Positions 25,389-33,452 of a stretch of DNA of 64,000 nucleotides are shown here, piece after piece. The position numbers and the translations under genes were made by a program. This stretch comes from Pseudomonas sp. MWU13-2105 (GTDB lineage Bacteria > Pseudomonadota > Gammaproteobacteria > Pseudomonadales > Pseudomonadaceae). The notes beneath the pieces were generated by a model. That model worked only from the letters and a program-made list of their open reading frames with translations, ran no database searches and was not told the DNA's origin. Within the stretch, counting starts at the first letter, position 1. Each line of letters opens with the position of its first letter. The DNA is taken from assembly GCF_023242315.1 (NCBI RefSeq), contig NZ_JALLIY010000026.1:1-64000 (forward strand), in the 5' to 3' direction.

Positions 25389-27221
25389 TCAATCGATGCC
25401 GACGAACCCGCCGGTCTGATGTTGCCAGAGGCGTGCATACAGGCCGCCATGGGCCAGTAGCTCGGCATGGTTGCCGGTTTCGGCGATCCGGCCATTTTCC
25501 AGGACCACCAGGCGGTCCATGCGGGCAATGGTCGACAGGCGGTGGGCAATGGCGATTACGGTCTTGCCTTCCATCAGTGTCTCCAGGCTCTCCTGGATCG
25601 CCGCCTCCACTTCCGAATCCAGGGCCGAGGTCGCTTCGTCCATGATCAGGATCGGCGCGTTCTTGAGCAGCACCCGAGCAATGGCGATACGCTGGCGCTG
25701 GCCGCCGGACAATTTCACCCCGCGCTCACCGACATGGGCATCAAGGCCAGTACGCCCCTGGGCGTCCGACAGTAGTGGGATGAATTCGTCGGCCCGGGCC
25801 TTGCGTGCTGCTTCCCAGAGTTCTTCATCGCTGGCATCGGGCTTGCCGTACAACAGGTTGTCGCGGATCGAGCGGTGCAGCAGCGAGGTGTCCTGGGTGA
25901 TCATGCCGATATGTTCGCGCAGGCTTTCCTGGGCCACCTCGGCGATGTTCTGGCCATCGACCAGGATCCGTCCGCCTTGCAAGTCATAGAGCCGCAGCAG
26001 CAGGTTGACCAGGGTCGACTTGCCGGCGCCGGAAGGGCCGATCAGGCCGATTTTCTCCCCCGGACGAATCGTCAGGTTGAGGTCGCTGATCACCCCGCTG
26101 CGTTTGCCGTAGTGGAAGTCCACATGCTCGAAGCGCACTTCGCCCTGGCTGACCCGCAGGCGTGGAGCCTGCTCGCGGTCGGTGACGCTGACCGGTTGGG
26201 CGATGGTCTGCAGGCCGTCCTGGACCATGCCGATGTTTTCGAAAATGCCGTTGACCACCCACATGATCCAGCCGGACATGTTGACGATGCGGATCACCAG
26301 GCCGGTGGCCAGGGCGATGGCGCCGACCGAGATCAGCGACTGGGTCCAGAGCCACAGCGCCAGTCCCGTGGTGGTGACGATCAGCAAGCCGTTGAGGCTG
26401 GTGATGGTCACGTCCATGCTGGTCACCACCCGTGAGGCCAACTGGGTTTTCTCGGTCTGCTCCACCAGTGCTTCACGGGCATATTGCTGCTCGAAACGGG
26501 TGTGGGCAAACAGCTTCAGGGTGGTGATATTGGTATAGCCGTCGACGATCCGGCCCATGAGTTTCGAGCGGGCCTCGGAGGAAATCACCGAGCGTGCCTT
26601 CACCCGCGGCACGAAGTAGTACAGCGCGCCGATGTAGCCGGCGATCCACACCAGCAGCGGGATCATCAGGCGCCAGTCCGCCTCGACGAACAGCACCAGG
26701 GAGCTGATGACGTAGATCAGCACATGCCAGAGCGCATCGACGGCCTGGACCGCCGAGTCGCGCAGCGAGTTGCCGGTCTGCATGATGCGCTGGGCAATGC
26801 GCCCGGCGAAGTCGTTCTGGAAGAAATTCAGGCTTTGCCTGAGTACATAGCTGTGGTTTTGCCAGCGAATCATGCTGGTCATGCCCGGGCTGATGGTCTG
26901 GTGCACCAGCAGGTCGTGCAGACCGAAAAAGATCGGCCGCAGCACCAGGGCAACCACGGCCATCCACAGCAGCTCGCGGCCATGCACCTGGAAGAATTCG
27001 GTATTGGGCGTACCCTGGGCCAGGTCGATGATCCGGCTCAGGTAGCTGAACAGCGCCACTTCGATCAGCGCGGCGAACAAACCGACGATCAACAGCGCGG
27101 CGAAGCTCGGCCAGACCTGGCGCAGGTAATACAGGTAGAAGGGCAGGACGGTGTTCGGCGGAGCGGCAGTGGGGGCGTCGCGAAAAATATCGATCAGTTG
27201 TTCAAAACGACGATAGAGCAT
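25389..27221 (-). CDS. ABC exporter, fused membrane and ATP-binding domains (MsbA/MDR type)
   Basis: A 610-aa half-transporter. The N-terminal ~330 residues carry about six membrane helices (PSFAALLIVGLFAALIEVALF, WHVLIYVISSLVLFVEADW, LLIVTTTGLALWLW). The C-terminal nucleotide-binding domain has Walker A GPSGAGKST, signature LSGGQRQR, Walker B ILIMDEATSALD and the H-loop AIAHRLST. It would act as a dimer to export lipids or drugs; the substrate is unknown. It stands alone, with the PPIase gene 85 nt upstream on the same strand. Confidence 0.92.
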   Translation of the reverse strand: MLYRRFEQLIDIFRDAPTAAPPNTVLPFYLYYLRQVWPSFAALLIVGLFAALIEVALFSYLSRIIDLAQGTPNTEFFQVHGRELLWMAVVALVLRPIFFGLHDLLVHQTISPGMTSMIRWQNHSYVLRQSLNFFQNDFAGRIAQRIMQTGNSLRDSAVQAVDALWHVLIYVISSLVLFVEADWRLMIPLLVWIAGYIGALYYFVPRVKARSVISSEARSKLMGRIVDGYTNITTLKLFAHTRFEQQYAREALVEQTEKTQLASRVVTSMDVTITSLNGLLIVTTTGLALWLWTQSLISVGAIALATGLVIRIVNMSGWIMWVVNGIFENIGMVQDGLQTIAQPVSVTDREQAPRLRVSQGEVRFEHVDFHYGKRSGVISDLNLTIRPGEKIGLIGPSGAGKSTLVNLLLRLYDLQGGRILVDGQNIAEVAQESLREHIGMITQDTSLLHRSIRDNLLYGKPDASDEELWEAARKARADEFIPLLSDAQGRTGLDAHVGERGVKLSGGQRQRIAIARVLLKNAPILIMDEATSALDSEVEAAIQESLETLMEGKTVIAIAHRLSTIARMDRLVVLENGRIAETGNHAELLAHGGLYARLWQHQTGGFVGID

Positions 27222-27306
27222 GGGTTCTGACGCCCGTCAGGCGGGCTCTCCTTGAAGATGAAGCGGCGCAAGCCACAGGCACCCGGCCTGCAGCTTGCGC
27301 CTGCCA

Positions 27307-27873
27307 TTAGTCGATCCGCTTGGCCGACTTGATATACACCGGGTCCGACGGCACGTCCGACATGCCTTGCTTGGTGGTGGTCGGCGAGTTGACGATGATA
27401 TCGACCACATCCATGCCCTTGACCACCTTGGCGAATACCGCATAACCGGCATCGCGGCCCGGGTCGAGGAAGTCATTGTCCTTCACGTTGATGAAGAATT
27501 GGCTGGTGGCCGAGTTCGGATCCGAGGTCCGCGCCATCGACAAGCTGCCGCGCACGTTGTGCAGGCCGTTGCTGGCTTCGTTCTTGATCGGCGCCTGGGT
27601 CGGCTTCTGCGCCATCTGTGCGGTGAAACCGCCGCCCTGGACCATGAAACCCGGAATCACCCGGTGGAAGATCGTGTTGTTGTAGAAGCCACTGTCCACG
27701 TAGGCGAGGAAGTTCTTGGTGCTGATCGGCGCGTGCACCGGGTCCAGCTCGATTTCAATGGTGCCGTTGGTGGTCACCAGTTCTACATGGGGCGCCTTGG
27801 CGGTATCGGTGGCGGCCATCAGGTTGGCGGCGAACAGCACGGAGCCGGTGAACAGGGCGATTTTTTTCAGCAT
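27307..27873 (-). CDS. ppiA: Periplasmic cyclophilin-type peptidyl-prolyl isomerase
   Basis: A 188-aa protein with a signal peptide (MLKKIALFTGSVLFAANLMA). The cyclophilin core includes TIFHRVIPGFMVQGGGFT (catalytic Arg in FHR), GSLSMARTSDPNSATSQFFINVKDN and GYAVFAKVVKGMDVV. It accelerates proline isomerisation during folding of exported proteins. It begins 3 nt after the stop of the alpha/beta hydrolase gene, so the two are co-transcribed, although no functional link is obvious. Confidence 0.92.
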   Translation of the reverse strand: MLKKIALFTGSVLFAANLMAATDTAKAPHVELVTTNGTIEIELDPVHAPISTKNFLAYVDSGFYNNTIFHRVIPGFMVQGGGFTAQMAQKPTQAPIKNEASNGLHNVRGSLSMARTSDPNSATSQFFINVKDNDFLDPGRDAGYAVFAKVVKGMDVVDIIVNSPTTTKQGMSDVPSDPVYIKSAKRID

Positions 27874-27876
27874 GGT

Positions 27877-28680
27877 TCAGTGATCCTGGGTGGTGGTTTC
27901 GACTGCGGTTAGAAACTCAAGCAGGGTTTGGTTGAAGACCTGGGGTTGATCCAGTGGCGTGGCGTGGCGTGAATCGGCGATCACCACCAGACGCGCATCG
28001 GGCATCAGTTTGACATAGCTTTCCTTCAGCGCGACCGGTGTGTAGTCATGGTCTGCACTGACGATCAGGATTGGACAGGTAATCCGTGACAGTCGTTCCT
28101 GGACCCCCCAACCGACGATGGCATCGAAGCTGGCGAGATAAGCACGTTTGTCGTTTCTTGCCCAGCGCTCGGTCATCTTGCGCCGCAATTGCGCCTGCTC
28201 GGGCTTGGGAAACAGCATCACGCTCAAGGCCTTGCCGATGCGCTTCGGGCCCAGCAGCCGGGCCAGGCTCCAGCGCCTGGCCCACTGCAGGTAGTCGCCG
28301 GGCTTGCGGACCTTGACCTCGGGCGCGCTGTTAACCACGCACAAGCTCCTGAACATGTGCGGCTGATCCACCGCCAGCTGGAAACTGATCATCCCGCCCA
28401 TGGACAGGCCGACCAAGTGCGGATGGTCCAGCTTCAGGTGTTCGATCAGGGCCATTACATCCGCGCTGAACCCGGCGATGCTGTAGCGCTGCCGGGGCTT
28501 GTCGGAGCGTCCATGGCCACGCATGTCCATGACGATCACCCGGTGCCGCGTGGCCAGTGCCGGCACCTGCATTTCCCAGTCCTCGGTGCTGGAGCCGAGA
28601 CCATGGATCAGCAGCACCGGCGTGCCCTGGCCGTACTCCTCATAATGCAGCGTACAACCTTCATGTTCGAAGTAGGCCAT
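27877..28680 (-). CDS. Alpha/beta-fold hydrolase
   Basis: A 267-aa protein with the oxyanion region LIHGLGSSTEDW, nucleophile S93 in GLSMGG, acid D210 or D212 in SADHD, and H239 in DSRHATPL. This is a single-domain hydrolase of the type that includes 3-oxoadipate enol-lactonase and esterases, and the substrate cannot be told from sequence alone. It lies between a divergent-type LysR gene (14 nt upstream, same strand) and ppiA and is probably in one transcript with ppiA. Confidence 0.87.
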   Translation of the reverse strand: MAYFEHEGCTLHYEEYGQGTPVLLIHGLGSSTEDWEMQVPALATRHRVIVMDMRGHGRSDKPRQRYSIAGFSADVMALIEHLKLDHPHLVGLSMGGMISFQLAVDQPHMFRSLCVVNSAPEVKVRKPGDYLQWARRWSLARLLGPKRIGKALSVMLFPKPEQAQLRRKMTERWARNDKRAYLASFDAIVGWGVQERLSRITCPILIVSADHDYTPVALKESYVKLMPDARLVVIADSRHATPLDQPQVFNQTLLEFLTAVETTTQDH

Positions 28681-28694
28681 GGGTCAACATCCTG

Positions 28695-29618
28695 TCAGGC
28701 TTGCCGGGGAGCGGCGAAGGGGGCGTCCAGCGGCGCGGTGTCGAAGGTGCGCAGCAGTTCGACGAGAATCTGCGTGGCCGGCCCCAGGGGTTTGTCCTTG
28801 TTCGAGTACAGATAGAACGTCGGGTGGCGGCTGCCGCCCTGATCCAACGGTAGCACCTTGAGCAGACCTTCCCGGATTTCCCGTTCGATCATGTGTCGCG
28901 GCAACCAGGCAAAGCCCAGGCCGTTGCCGATAAAAGTGGCGGCGGTGGCCAGGCTGCCGACGGTCCAGCGCTGCTCGGCGCCGAGCCAGCCGACATCGCG
29001 TGGTTGCTGGCGCCCGGAGTCACGGATCACCACCTGCAACTGGCTTTCCAGGTCCTGGAAGGTCAAGGTGCGTTGCAGGCGATGGAGGGCGTGTTCCGGA
29101 TGGGCGACGGCGACGAATTCCACCGCGCTCATCTCGGTGCCCAGGTAGCCGGGGATATTGAAGCTGCTGATGGCCAGGTCGGCGACACCTTCGAGCAGGA
29201 CCTCCTCCACCCCCGACAGCACTTCTTCGCGCAGGCGCACGCGGCAGCCGCGGCTCTGCGGCATGAACGCGGTCAACGCGCGGACCAGGCGGGCATTGGG
29301 GTAGGCGGCGTCCACCACCAGGCGTACTTCGGCTTCCCAGCCCTGTTCCATATGGTGGGCCAGGTCTTCCAGCTGGCTGGCCTGTTTCACCAGTTGCCGC
29401 GACCGCCGCAGCAACACGCCGCCGGCTTCGGTGAGCACGGCCTTGCGCCCGTCGATGCGTAGCAGCGGCACGCCGAGCTGATCCTGCATGCGGGCCACGG
29501 TGTAGCTGACAGACGACTGCGAGCGATGCAGGGCTTCGGCGGCCTGGGCGAAGCCACCGTGATCGACCACGGCCTGCAGCGTTCGCCATTGATCAAGGGT
29601 CACGCGGGGCGCTTTCAA
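28695..29618 (-). CDS. LysR-family transcriptional regulator (TTG start)
   Basis: A 307-aa regulator with a wHTH at ~5-62 (TLDQWRTLQAVVDHGGFAQAAEALHRSQSSVSYTVARMQDQLGVPLLRIDGRKAVLT) and a LysR substrate domain behind it. The start is set by GAGGAG 6 nt before TTG 29618 (LKAPRVTLDQ); a longer frame to ATG 29699 would cross into the neighbouring promoter. It is divergent from a small secreted protein gene and azoR. In Pseudomonas such regulators often lie next to azoreductases, so control of azoR is likely (inference). Confidence 0.87.
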   Translation of the reverse strand: MKAPRVTLDQWRTLQAVVDHGGFAQAAEALHRSQSSVSYTVARMQDQLGVPLLRIDGRKAVLTEAGGVLLRRSRQLVKQASQLEDLAHHMEQGWEAEVRLVVDAAYPNARLVRALTAFMPQSRGCRVRLREEVLSGVEEVLLEGVADLAISSFNIPGYLGTEMSAVEFVAVAHPEHALHRLQRTLTFQDLESQLQVVIRDSGRQQPRDVGWLGAEQRWTVGSLATAATFIGNGLGFAWLPRHMIEREIREGLLKVLPLDQGGSRHPTFYLYSNKDKPLGPATQILVELLRTFDTAPLDAPFAAPRQA

Positions 29619-29667
29619 GTTGGGCTCCTCTTGTCCTAAGCTGGCGGTCCTTATTGGAGACTGCCGA

Positions 29668-29982
29668 ATGAGAAAAATCTGTTGTGTGTTACTGGCCATG
29701 CTGCCCTTGACGGCATGGGCTTATCCCATCGAAGTCGAAAAACAACTCAACGGCCTCGGTATCGACTACACGACCTTCGATACCGATACGGATATCGGCT
29801 CCATCCAGGTGAACAACTACGGGAAAACCGACGCGCTGTGCAGCGTGGTGTTCCGCAATGGGCCCGAGGCCCCGCGGACCCGCAAGCTCGAGCTGGCGGC
29901 CGGGCAGAGCAAGAACGCCAGCGTCAAATTCACCCGCAGCATTATCCGCCTGCGCCTGGAACTGACCTGTACGGCGAAATGA
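29668..29982 (+). CDS. Small secreted protein of unknown function
   Basis: A 104-aa protein with a clear signal peptide (MRKICCVLLAMLPLTAWA, cleavage before YPIEVEKQL). The mature part of ~85 residues has two Cys (CSVVFRNG and the penultimate LTCTAK) that could form a disulfide in the periplasm, and a repeated pattern of short beta strands. Databases often label this family '3-phosphoglycerate kinase', which does not fit its size or signal peptide. GGAG precedes the ATG. It lies between the LysR gene and azoR. Confidence 0.8.
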   Translation: MRKICCVLLAMLPLTAWAYPIEVEKQLNGLGIDYTTFDTDTDIGSIQVNNYGKTDALCSVVFRNGPEAPRTRKLELAAGQSKNASVKFTRSIIRLRLELTCTAK

Positions 29983-29989
29983 AGCCCGA

Positions 29990-30013
29990 GGAGCATTCTG
30001 CCAAGCATGCTCC
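29990..30013. terminator. Hairpin GGAGCAT/ATGCTCC after the small secreted protein gene
   Basis: A perfect 7-bp stem with a 10-nt loop starts 8 nt after the stop codon. It has no T-run, so it may be a processing or stability hairpin rather than a true terminator. Confidence 0.4.
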
Positions 30014-30014
30014 G

Positions 30015-30038
30015 CCTATCAACAAATTTATAGATAGG
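30015..30038. promoter_or_regulatory. Candidate LysR-type operator CCTATC-N12-GATAGG before azoR
   Basis: The arms CCTATC (30015-30020) and GATAGG (30033-30038) are perfectly inverted around an AT-rich centre, ~93 nt before the azoR start. This is a plausible site for the LysR protein encoded at 28695-29618. Confidence 0.45.
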
Positions 30039-30130
30039 TTGCAGTCATTTTTTCGGCTTTTTTATCGGTTAATCGCTGTTTAATCTCCACGCCATCGACT
30101 TACAGCCCTCAGCGATGGAGCCTACATCCC

Positions 30131-30730
30131 ATGTCCCGCGTACTGATCATCGAAAGCAGCGCCCGCCAGCAAGACTCGGTTTCCCGTCAGTTGACCGAGC
30201 AATTCATCGGTCAATGGCAAGCCGCCCATCCAGGCGATCCGATCACTGTCCGTGACCTGGCGAGCGACCCGGTGCCGCATCTGGACAGCCATCTGCTGGG
30301 CGGCTGGATGAAGCCCGCCGAGCAGCGCACGGCCGTTGAGAAGGCGGCGCTGGAGCGCTCCAACCAGCTGACCGACGAACTGCTGGCGGCGGACGTGCTG
30401 GTGCTGGCCGCGCCGATGTACAACTTCGCGATCCCGAGCACCCTCAAGGCCTGGCTCGACCATGTGCTGCGGGCCGGCCTGACCTTCAAATACACCGACA
30501 CCGGCCCGCAAGGTCTGCTGGTTGGCAAGCGAGCCTATGTCCTGACCGCGCGCGGTGGGTTGTATGCCGGTGGCACCAACGATCATCAGGAACCCTACCT
30601 GCGCCAGGTGCTGGCGTTTATCGGCATCCACGACGTCACCTTCATTCACGCCGAAGGCCTGAACATGGGCGGCGACTTCCAGGAAAAAGGCCTGAACCAG
30701 GCCAAGGCGCGGATTGCCCAGGTGGCTTGA
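30131..30730 (+). CDS. azoR: FMN-dependent NADH-azoreductase AzoR
   Basis: A 199-aa flavodoxin-like protein of the AzoR family. The FMN phosphate loop is SSARQQDSVSRQL near residues 9-21, AAPMYNFAIPSTLKAWLDH holds the isoalloxazine-side motif, and TARGGLYAGG is conserved near 140-150. It reduces azo bonds and quinones with NADH in the cytoplasm, as part of electrophile or quinone stress defence. A nearby LysR gene and an inverted repeat suggest inducible control. A possible sRNA or long 3' leader follows. Confidence 0.93.
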   Translation: MSRVLIIESSARQQDSVSRQLTEQFIGQWQAAHPGDPITVRDLASDPVPHLDSHLLGGWMKPAEQRTAVEKAALERSNQLTDELLAADVLVLAAPMYNFAIPSTLKAWLDHVLRAGLTFKYTDTGPQGLLVGKRAYVLTARGGLYAGGTNDHQEPYLRQVLAFIGIHDVTFIHAEGLNMGGDFQEKGLNQAKARIAQVA

Positions 30731-30764
30731 AGGCTTAATGTTCAGCTAATCGCCGATTGTTCTA

Positions 30765-30890
30765 GTGTCGCCAGCAAAAGTTTTTCAAGTGGCTCCTTCA
30801 AGTTGTACGCGCAGAACCTCCCTTTGCACTGGTTGCTCCCTGAGTGCATGCAACCCGATCCGGCCGCCCAGCCCGATCGGGTTTTTTTTT
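30765..30890 (+). ncRNA. Candidate small RNA or 3' regulatory RNA after azoR
   Basis: After a C-rich unstructured stretch (CTCCCTTTGC near 30817), a stem GGTTGC (30831-30836)/GCAACC (30850-30855) is followed at once by a strong terminator with a nine-T tail. A two-hairpin form ending in a long U tail is typical of Hfq-type sRNAs in Pseudomonas. The 5' end is not defined: TTCAGC-N16-TAGTGT is a poor promoter, so the RNA could instead be processed from the azoR mRNA. The start given is a guess. Confidence 0.35.
30854..30890 (+). terminator. Rho-independent terminator with T9 tail
   Basis: CCCGATC (30854-30860) pairs with GATCGGG (30875-30881) and nine Ts follow. It lies ~125 nt behind azoR and serves azoR and/or the candidate sRNA. 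Confidence 0.88.
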
Positions 30891-30958
30891 GCCCTGGATT
30901 CCTTGTGCGGCAGAAAGTCGCTAAGGTCGCGGCCATTCGGCGAGCGGTATTACTTTTT

Positions 30959-31088
30959 TGTGGTGAGCGGGCTTGCCCGCGCTGGGGGATGCGCCCCCAA
31001 AAAACGTTGGCCCCGGTGTGCCAGGTAGATCGGGATCATAGGTTTTACGACTGCTTCGCAGTCGAGCGCGGGCAAGCCCGCTCGCCAC
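30959..31088. repeat. Inverted repetitive element, GAGCGGGCTTGCCCGC type
   Basis: Near-identical outer arms (TGTGGTGAGCGGGCTTGC and GCAAGCCCGCTCGCCACA) enclose GACTGCTTCGCAGTCG and a GGGGGATGCGCCCCC hairpin. The same element type occurs at 7014-7145. Its right end lies 15 nt before the start of the DMT transporter gene. Confidence 0.85.
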
Positions 31089-31103
31089 ATGTACGAGGTA
31101 CTC

Positions 31104-31964
31104 ATGGGTTATCTACTTTTTGTCACGCTGCTCCAGGCGTTTTCCTTCAGCCTGATCGGTGAATACCTGGCCGGCCATGTCGACAGTTACTTCGCCGTGC
31201 TGGTGCGGGTGCTGCTGGCCGGGCTGGTGTTCATTCCGTTGACCCGCTGGCGCCAGGTGGAACCGGCGTTCGTGCGCGGCATGCTGCTGATCGGTGCCTT
31301 GCAGTTCGGCGTCACCTATGTCTGCCTGTACCTGAGCTTCCGGGTCCTGACGGTGCCGGAGGTGCTGCTGTTCACCATTATCACGCCCGTGCACGTGACC
31401 CTGATCGAAGATGCCCTGAACCGGCGCTTCAACCCTTGGGCCTTGCTCGCGGCCCTGGTGGCGGTGGCCGGCGCGGCGGTGATCCGCTACGACCGGATCA
31501 ATCCGGATTTCTTCATGGGCTTCCTGCTGCTGCAACTGGCCAACTTTACCTATGCCGCCGGGCAAGTGCTCTACAAGCACCTGGTGGCGCGTCACCCCAG
31601 CGACCTGCCGCATTACCGGCGTTTCGGCTATTTCTACCTGGGCGCGTTGGCGGTGGCGTTGCCGGCGTTCCTGTTGTTCGGCAAGGCCAACTACCTGCCC
31701 GAGGGGCCGTTGCAATGGGTCGTGCTGCTGTTTCTCGGGCTGGTCAGCACGGCGCTGGGGATGTACTGGTGGAACAAGGGCGCGTGCCTGGTCAATGGCG
31801 CCACACTGGCGGTGATGAACAACCTGCATGTGCCGGTGGGGCTGCTGATCAACCTGTTGATCTGGAACCAGCAGGAACCCTTGGGGCGCTTGTTCTTCGG
31901 TGGCCTGGTGATTCTCGCGGCGGTGTGGGTCAGTCGCCTGGGCGCGCGGCCGCTCAGGGTCTAG
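31104..31964 (+). CDS. DMT-superfamily (EamA) transporter, carboxylate/amine type
   Basis: A 286-aa protein with ten helices in two EamA repeats (GYLLFVTLLQAFSFSLIGEYLAG; the second half has LGMYWWNKGACLVNGATLAVMNNLHVP). The long acidic loop and GMYWWNKGA are typical of the YddG/carboxylate-amino acid-amine group. The ATG at 31104 is chosen because GAGGT precedes it; the in-frame ATG at 31089 lies directly against the repetitive element. It ends in a CTAG shared with the convergent MscS gene. The substrate is unknown. Confidence 0.87.
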   Translation: MGYLLFVTLLQAFSFSLIGEYLAGHVDSYFAVLVRVLLAGLVFIPLTRWRQVEPAFVRGMLLIGALQFGVTYVCLYLSFRVLTVPEVLLFTIITPVHVTLIEDALNRRFNPWALLAALVAVAGAAVIRYDRINPDFFMGFLLLQLANFTYAAGQVLYKHLVARHPSDLPHYRRFGYFYLGALAVALPAFLLFGKANYLPEGPLQWVVLLFLGLVSTALGMYWWNKGACLVNGATLAVMNNLHVPVGLLINLLIWNQQEPLGRLFFGGLVILAAVWVSRLGARPLRV

Positions 31965-33259
31965 AGCGCGTGCTCCCGCGGCTCGGGAATATGGCTGGCA
32001 CCCAATAGCGCCGGCAACATCCCGGCCCGCAGGTCGTTGCCGCTGGGCTGCTGGTACAGGCTCAGGCCGAACTCTGGCAGCACCGCCAGCAGGTAATCGA
32101 AAATATCCCCCTGGATACGTTCGTAGTCGGCCCAGGCGGTGGTGGAGGTGAAACAGTAGATCTCCAGCGGCACGCCCTGGGCCGTGGTCTGCATCTGGCG
32201 GACCATGCAGGTCATGTCCGGCTGTACTTCCGGATGACTCTTCAGATACGCCAGGGCGTAGGCGCGAAAGGTCCCCAGGTTGGTCATGCGCCGACGGTTC
32301 GCCGCCATCGCCGCGACATTGCCCTGGGCCTCGTTCCAGGCCTTGAGTTCGGCCTGCTTGCGACCGATGTAGTCGGTGAGCAGGCGCACCCGGCTCAGCC
32401 GCTGTTCTTCGTCATCGTGCAGGAAACGCACGGCACCGGCGTCGATGAACAGGCTGCGCTTGATCCGCCGGCCACCGGATTGCTGCATGCCGCGCCAGTT
32501 GCGGAACGACTCTGACATCAGCCGCCAGGTCGGGATCGAGACGATGGTCTTGTCGAAGTTCTGCACCTTGACCGTGTGCAGGGTGATGTCCACCACATCG
32601 CCGTCGGCGCCGACCTGGGGCATCTCGATCCAGTCGCCGACCCGCAGCATGTCATTGCTGGTCAGTTGCACGCTGGCGACGAAGGACAGCAGGGTGTCCT
32701 TGTAGACCAACAGGATCACCGCCGACATGGCACCCAGGCCCGAGAGCAGCAACAGCGGCGAACGGTCGATCAGGGTGGCGACGATGACGATGGCGCCGAA
32801 CACGTACAGCACCATCTTCGCCAACTGCACATAGCCCTTGATCGAGCGCGTGCGCGCGTGTTCGGTGCGTGCGTAGATATCCAGCAGGGCGTTGAGCAGG
32901 GCGCTCATGGCCAGCACCTGGAACAGGAAGGTAAAGGCCAGCGCGACATTGCCGAAGAAGATCAGGCCGTTCTTGCTCAGTTCCGGCACCAGGTGCAGGC
33001 CGAACTGGATCACCAGCGAGGGCGTGGTTTGCGCCAGGCGATGGAACACCTTGTTCTGCAGCAGGTCGTTGACCCAGTGCAGCGCGGGCTGGCGCCCGAG
33101 CAATCGCGCGGTATGCAGGATCACATAACGCGCCACCCGGCCGAGCACCAGCGCCACGATCAGCAACAATGCCAGGCCGAGCCCGGTTTGCAGCAGGGGA
33201 TGTTGATCGAGTGCGCTGAAAAAGTCCTGGGTGCGCAGCCAGAGCTGTTTGATATCCAT
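31961..33259 (-). CDS. Mechanosensitive ion channel, MscS family (YbdG/MscM-like)
   Basis: A 432-aa protein, near the YbdG length (~415 aa). About five hydrophobic segments lie in residues ~20-185, ending in the pore helix region LLLLSGLGAMSAVILLVYKDTLLSFVASVQL. A MscS beta domain (DMLRVGDWIEMPQVGADGDVVDITLHTVKVQNFDKTIVSIPTWRLMSESFRNW) and a cytoplasmic alpha/beta tail follow. It would release solutes on membrane stretch after osmotic downshift. I start at MDIKQLWL because the upstream frame lacks a conserved extension; the ribosome binding site is weak. Confidence 0.9.
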   Translation of the reverse strand: MDIKQLWLRTQDFFSALDQHPLLQTGLGLALLLIVALVLGRVARYVILHTARLLGRQPALHWVNDLLQNKVFHRLAQTTPSLVIQFGLHLVPELSKNGLIFFGNVALAFTFLFQVLAMSALLNALLDIYARTEHARTRSIKGYVQLAKMVLYVFGAIVIVATLIDRSPLLLLSGLGAMSAVILLVYKDTLLSFVASVQLTSNDMLRVGDWIEMPQVGADGDVVDITLHTVKVQNFDKTIVSIPTWRLMSESFRNWRGMQQSGGRRIKRSLFIDAGAVRFLHDDEEQRLSRVRLLTDYIGRKQAELKAWNEAQGNVAAMAANRRRMTNLGTFRAYALAYLKSHPEVQPDMTCMVRQMQTTAQGVPLEIYCFTSTTAWADYERIQGDIFDYLLAVLPEFGLSLYQQPSGNDLRAGMLPALLGASHIPEPREHAL

Positions 33260-33452
33260 GGGGGACGACGAATCTTCTGAAGGAAATGACCGGGGGATTA
33301 GAGCATTTAACACTTCAAAGATGACCGTTGCAGACAAATCCGCTCACAAAAACAGCACTCTTTGTCGCGCTTTTCACAAAGAAACTCGGCCTCGGCGCTC
33401 GAAACCGTTACCCTATGCCGCTGATATTTTGTATTTCTTCGAGGTAGCACCC

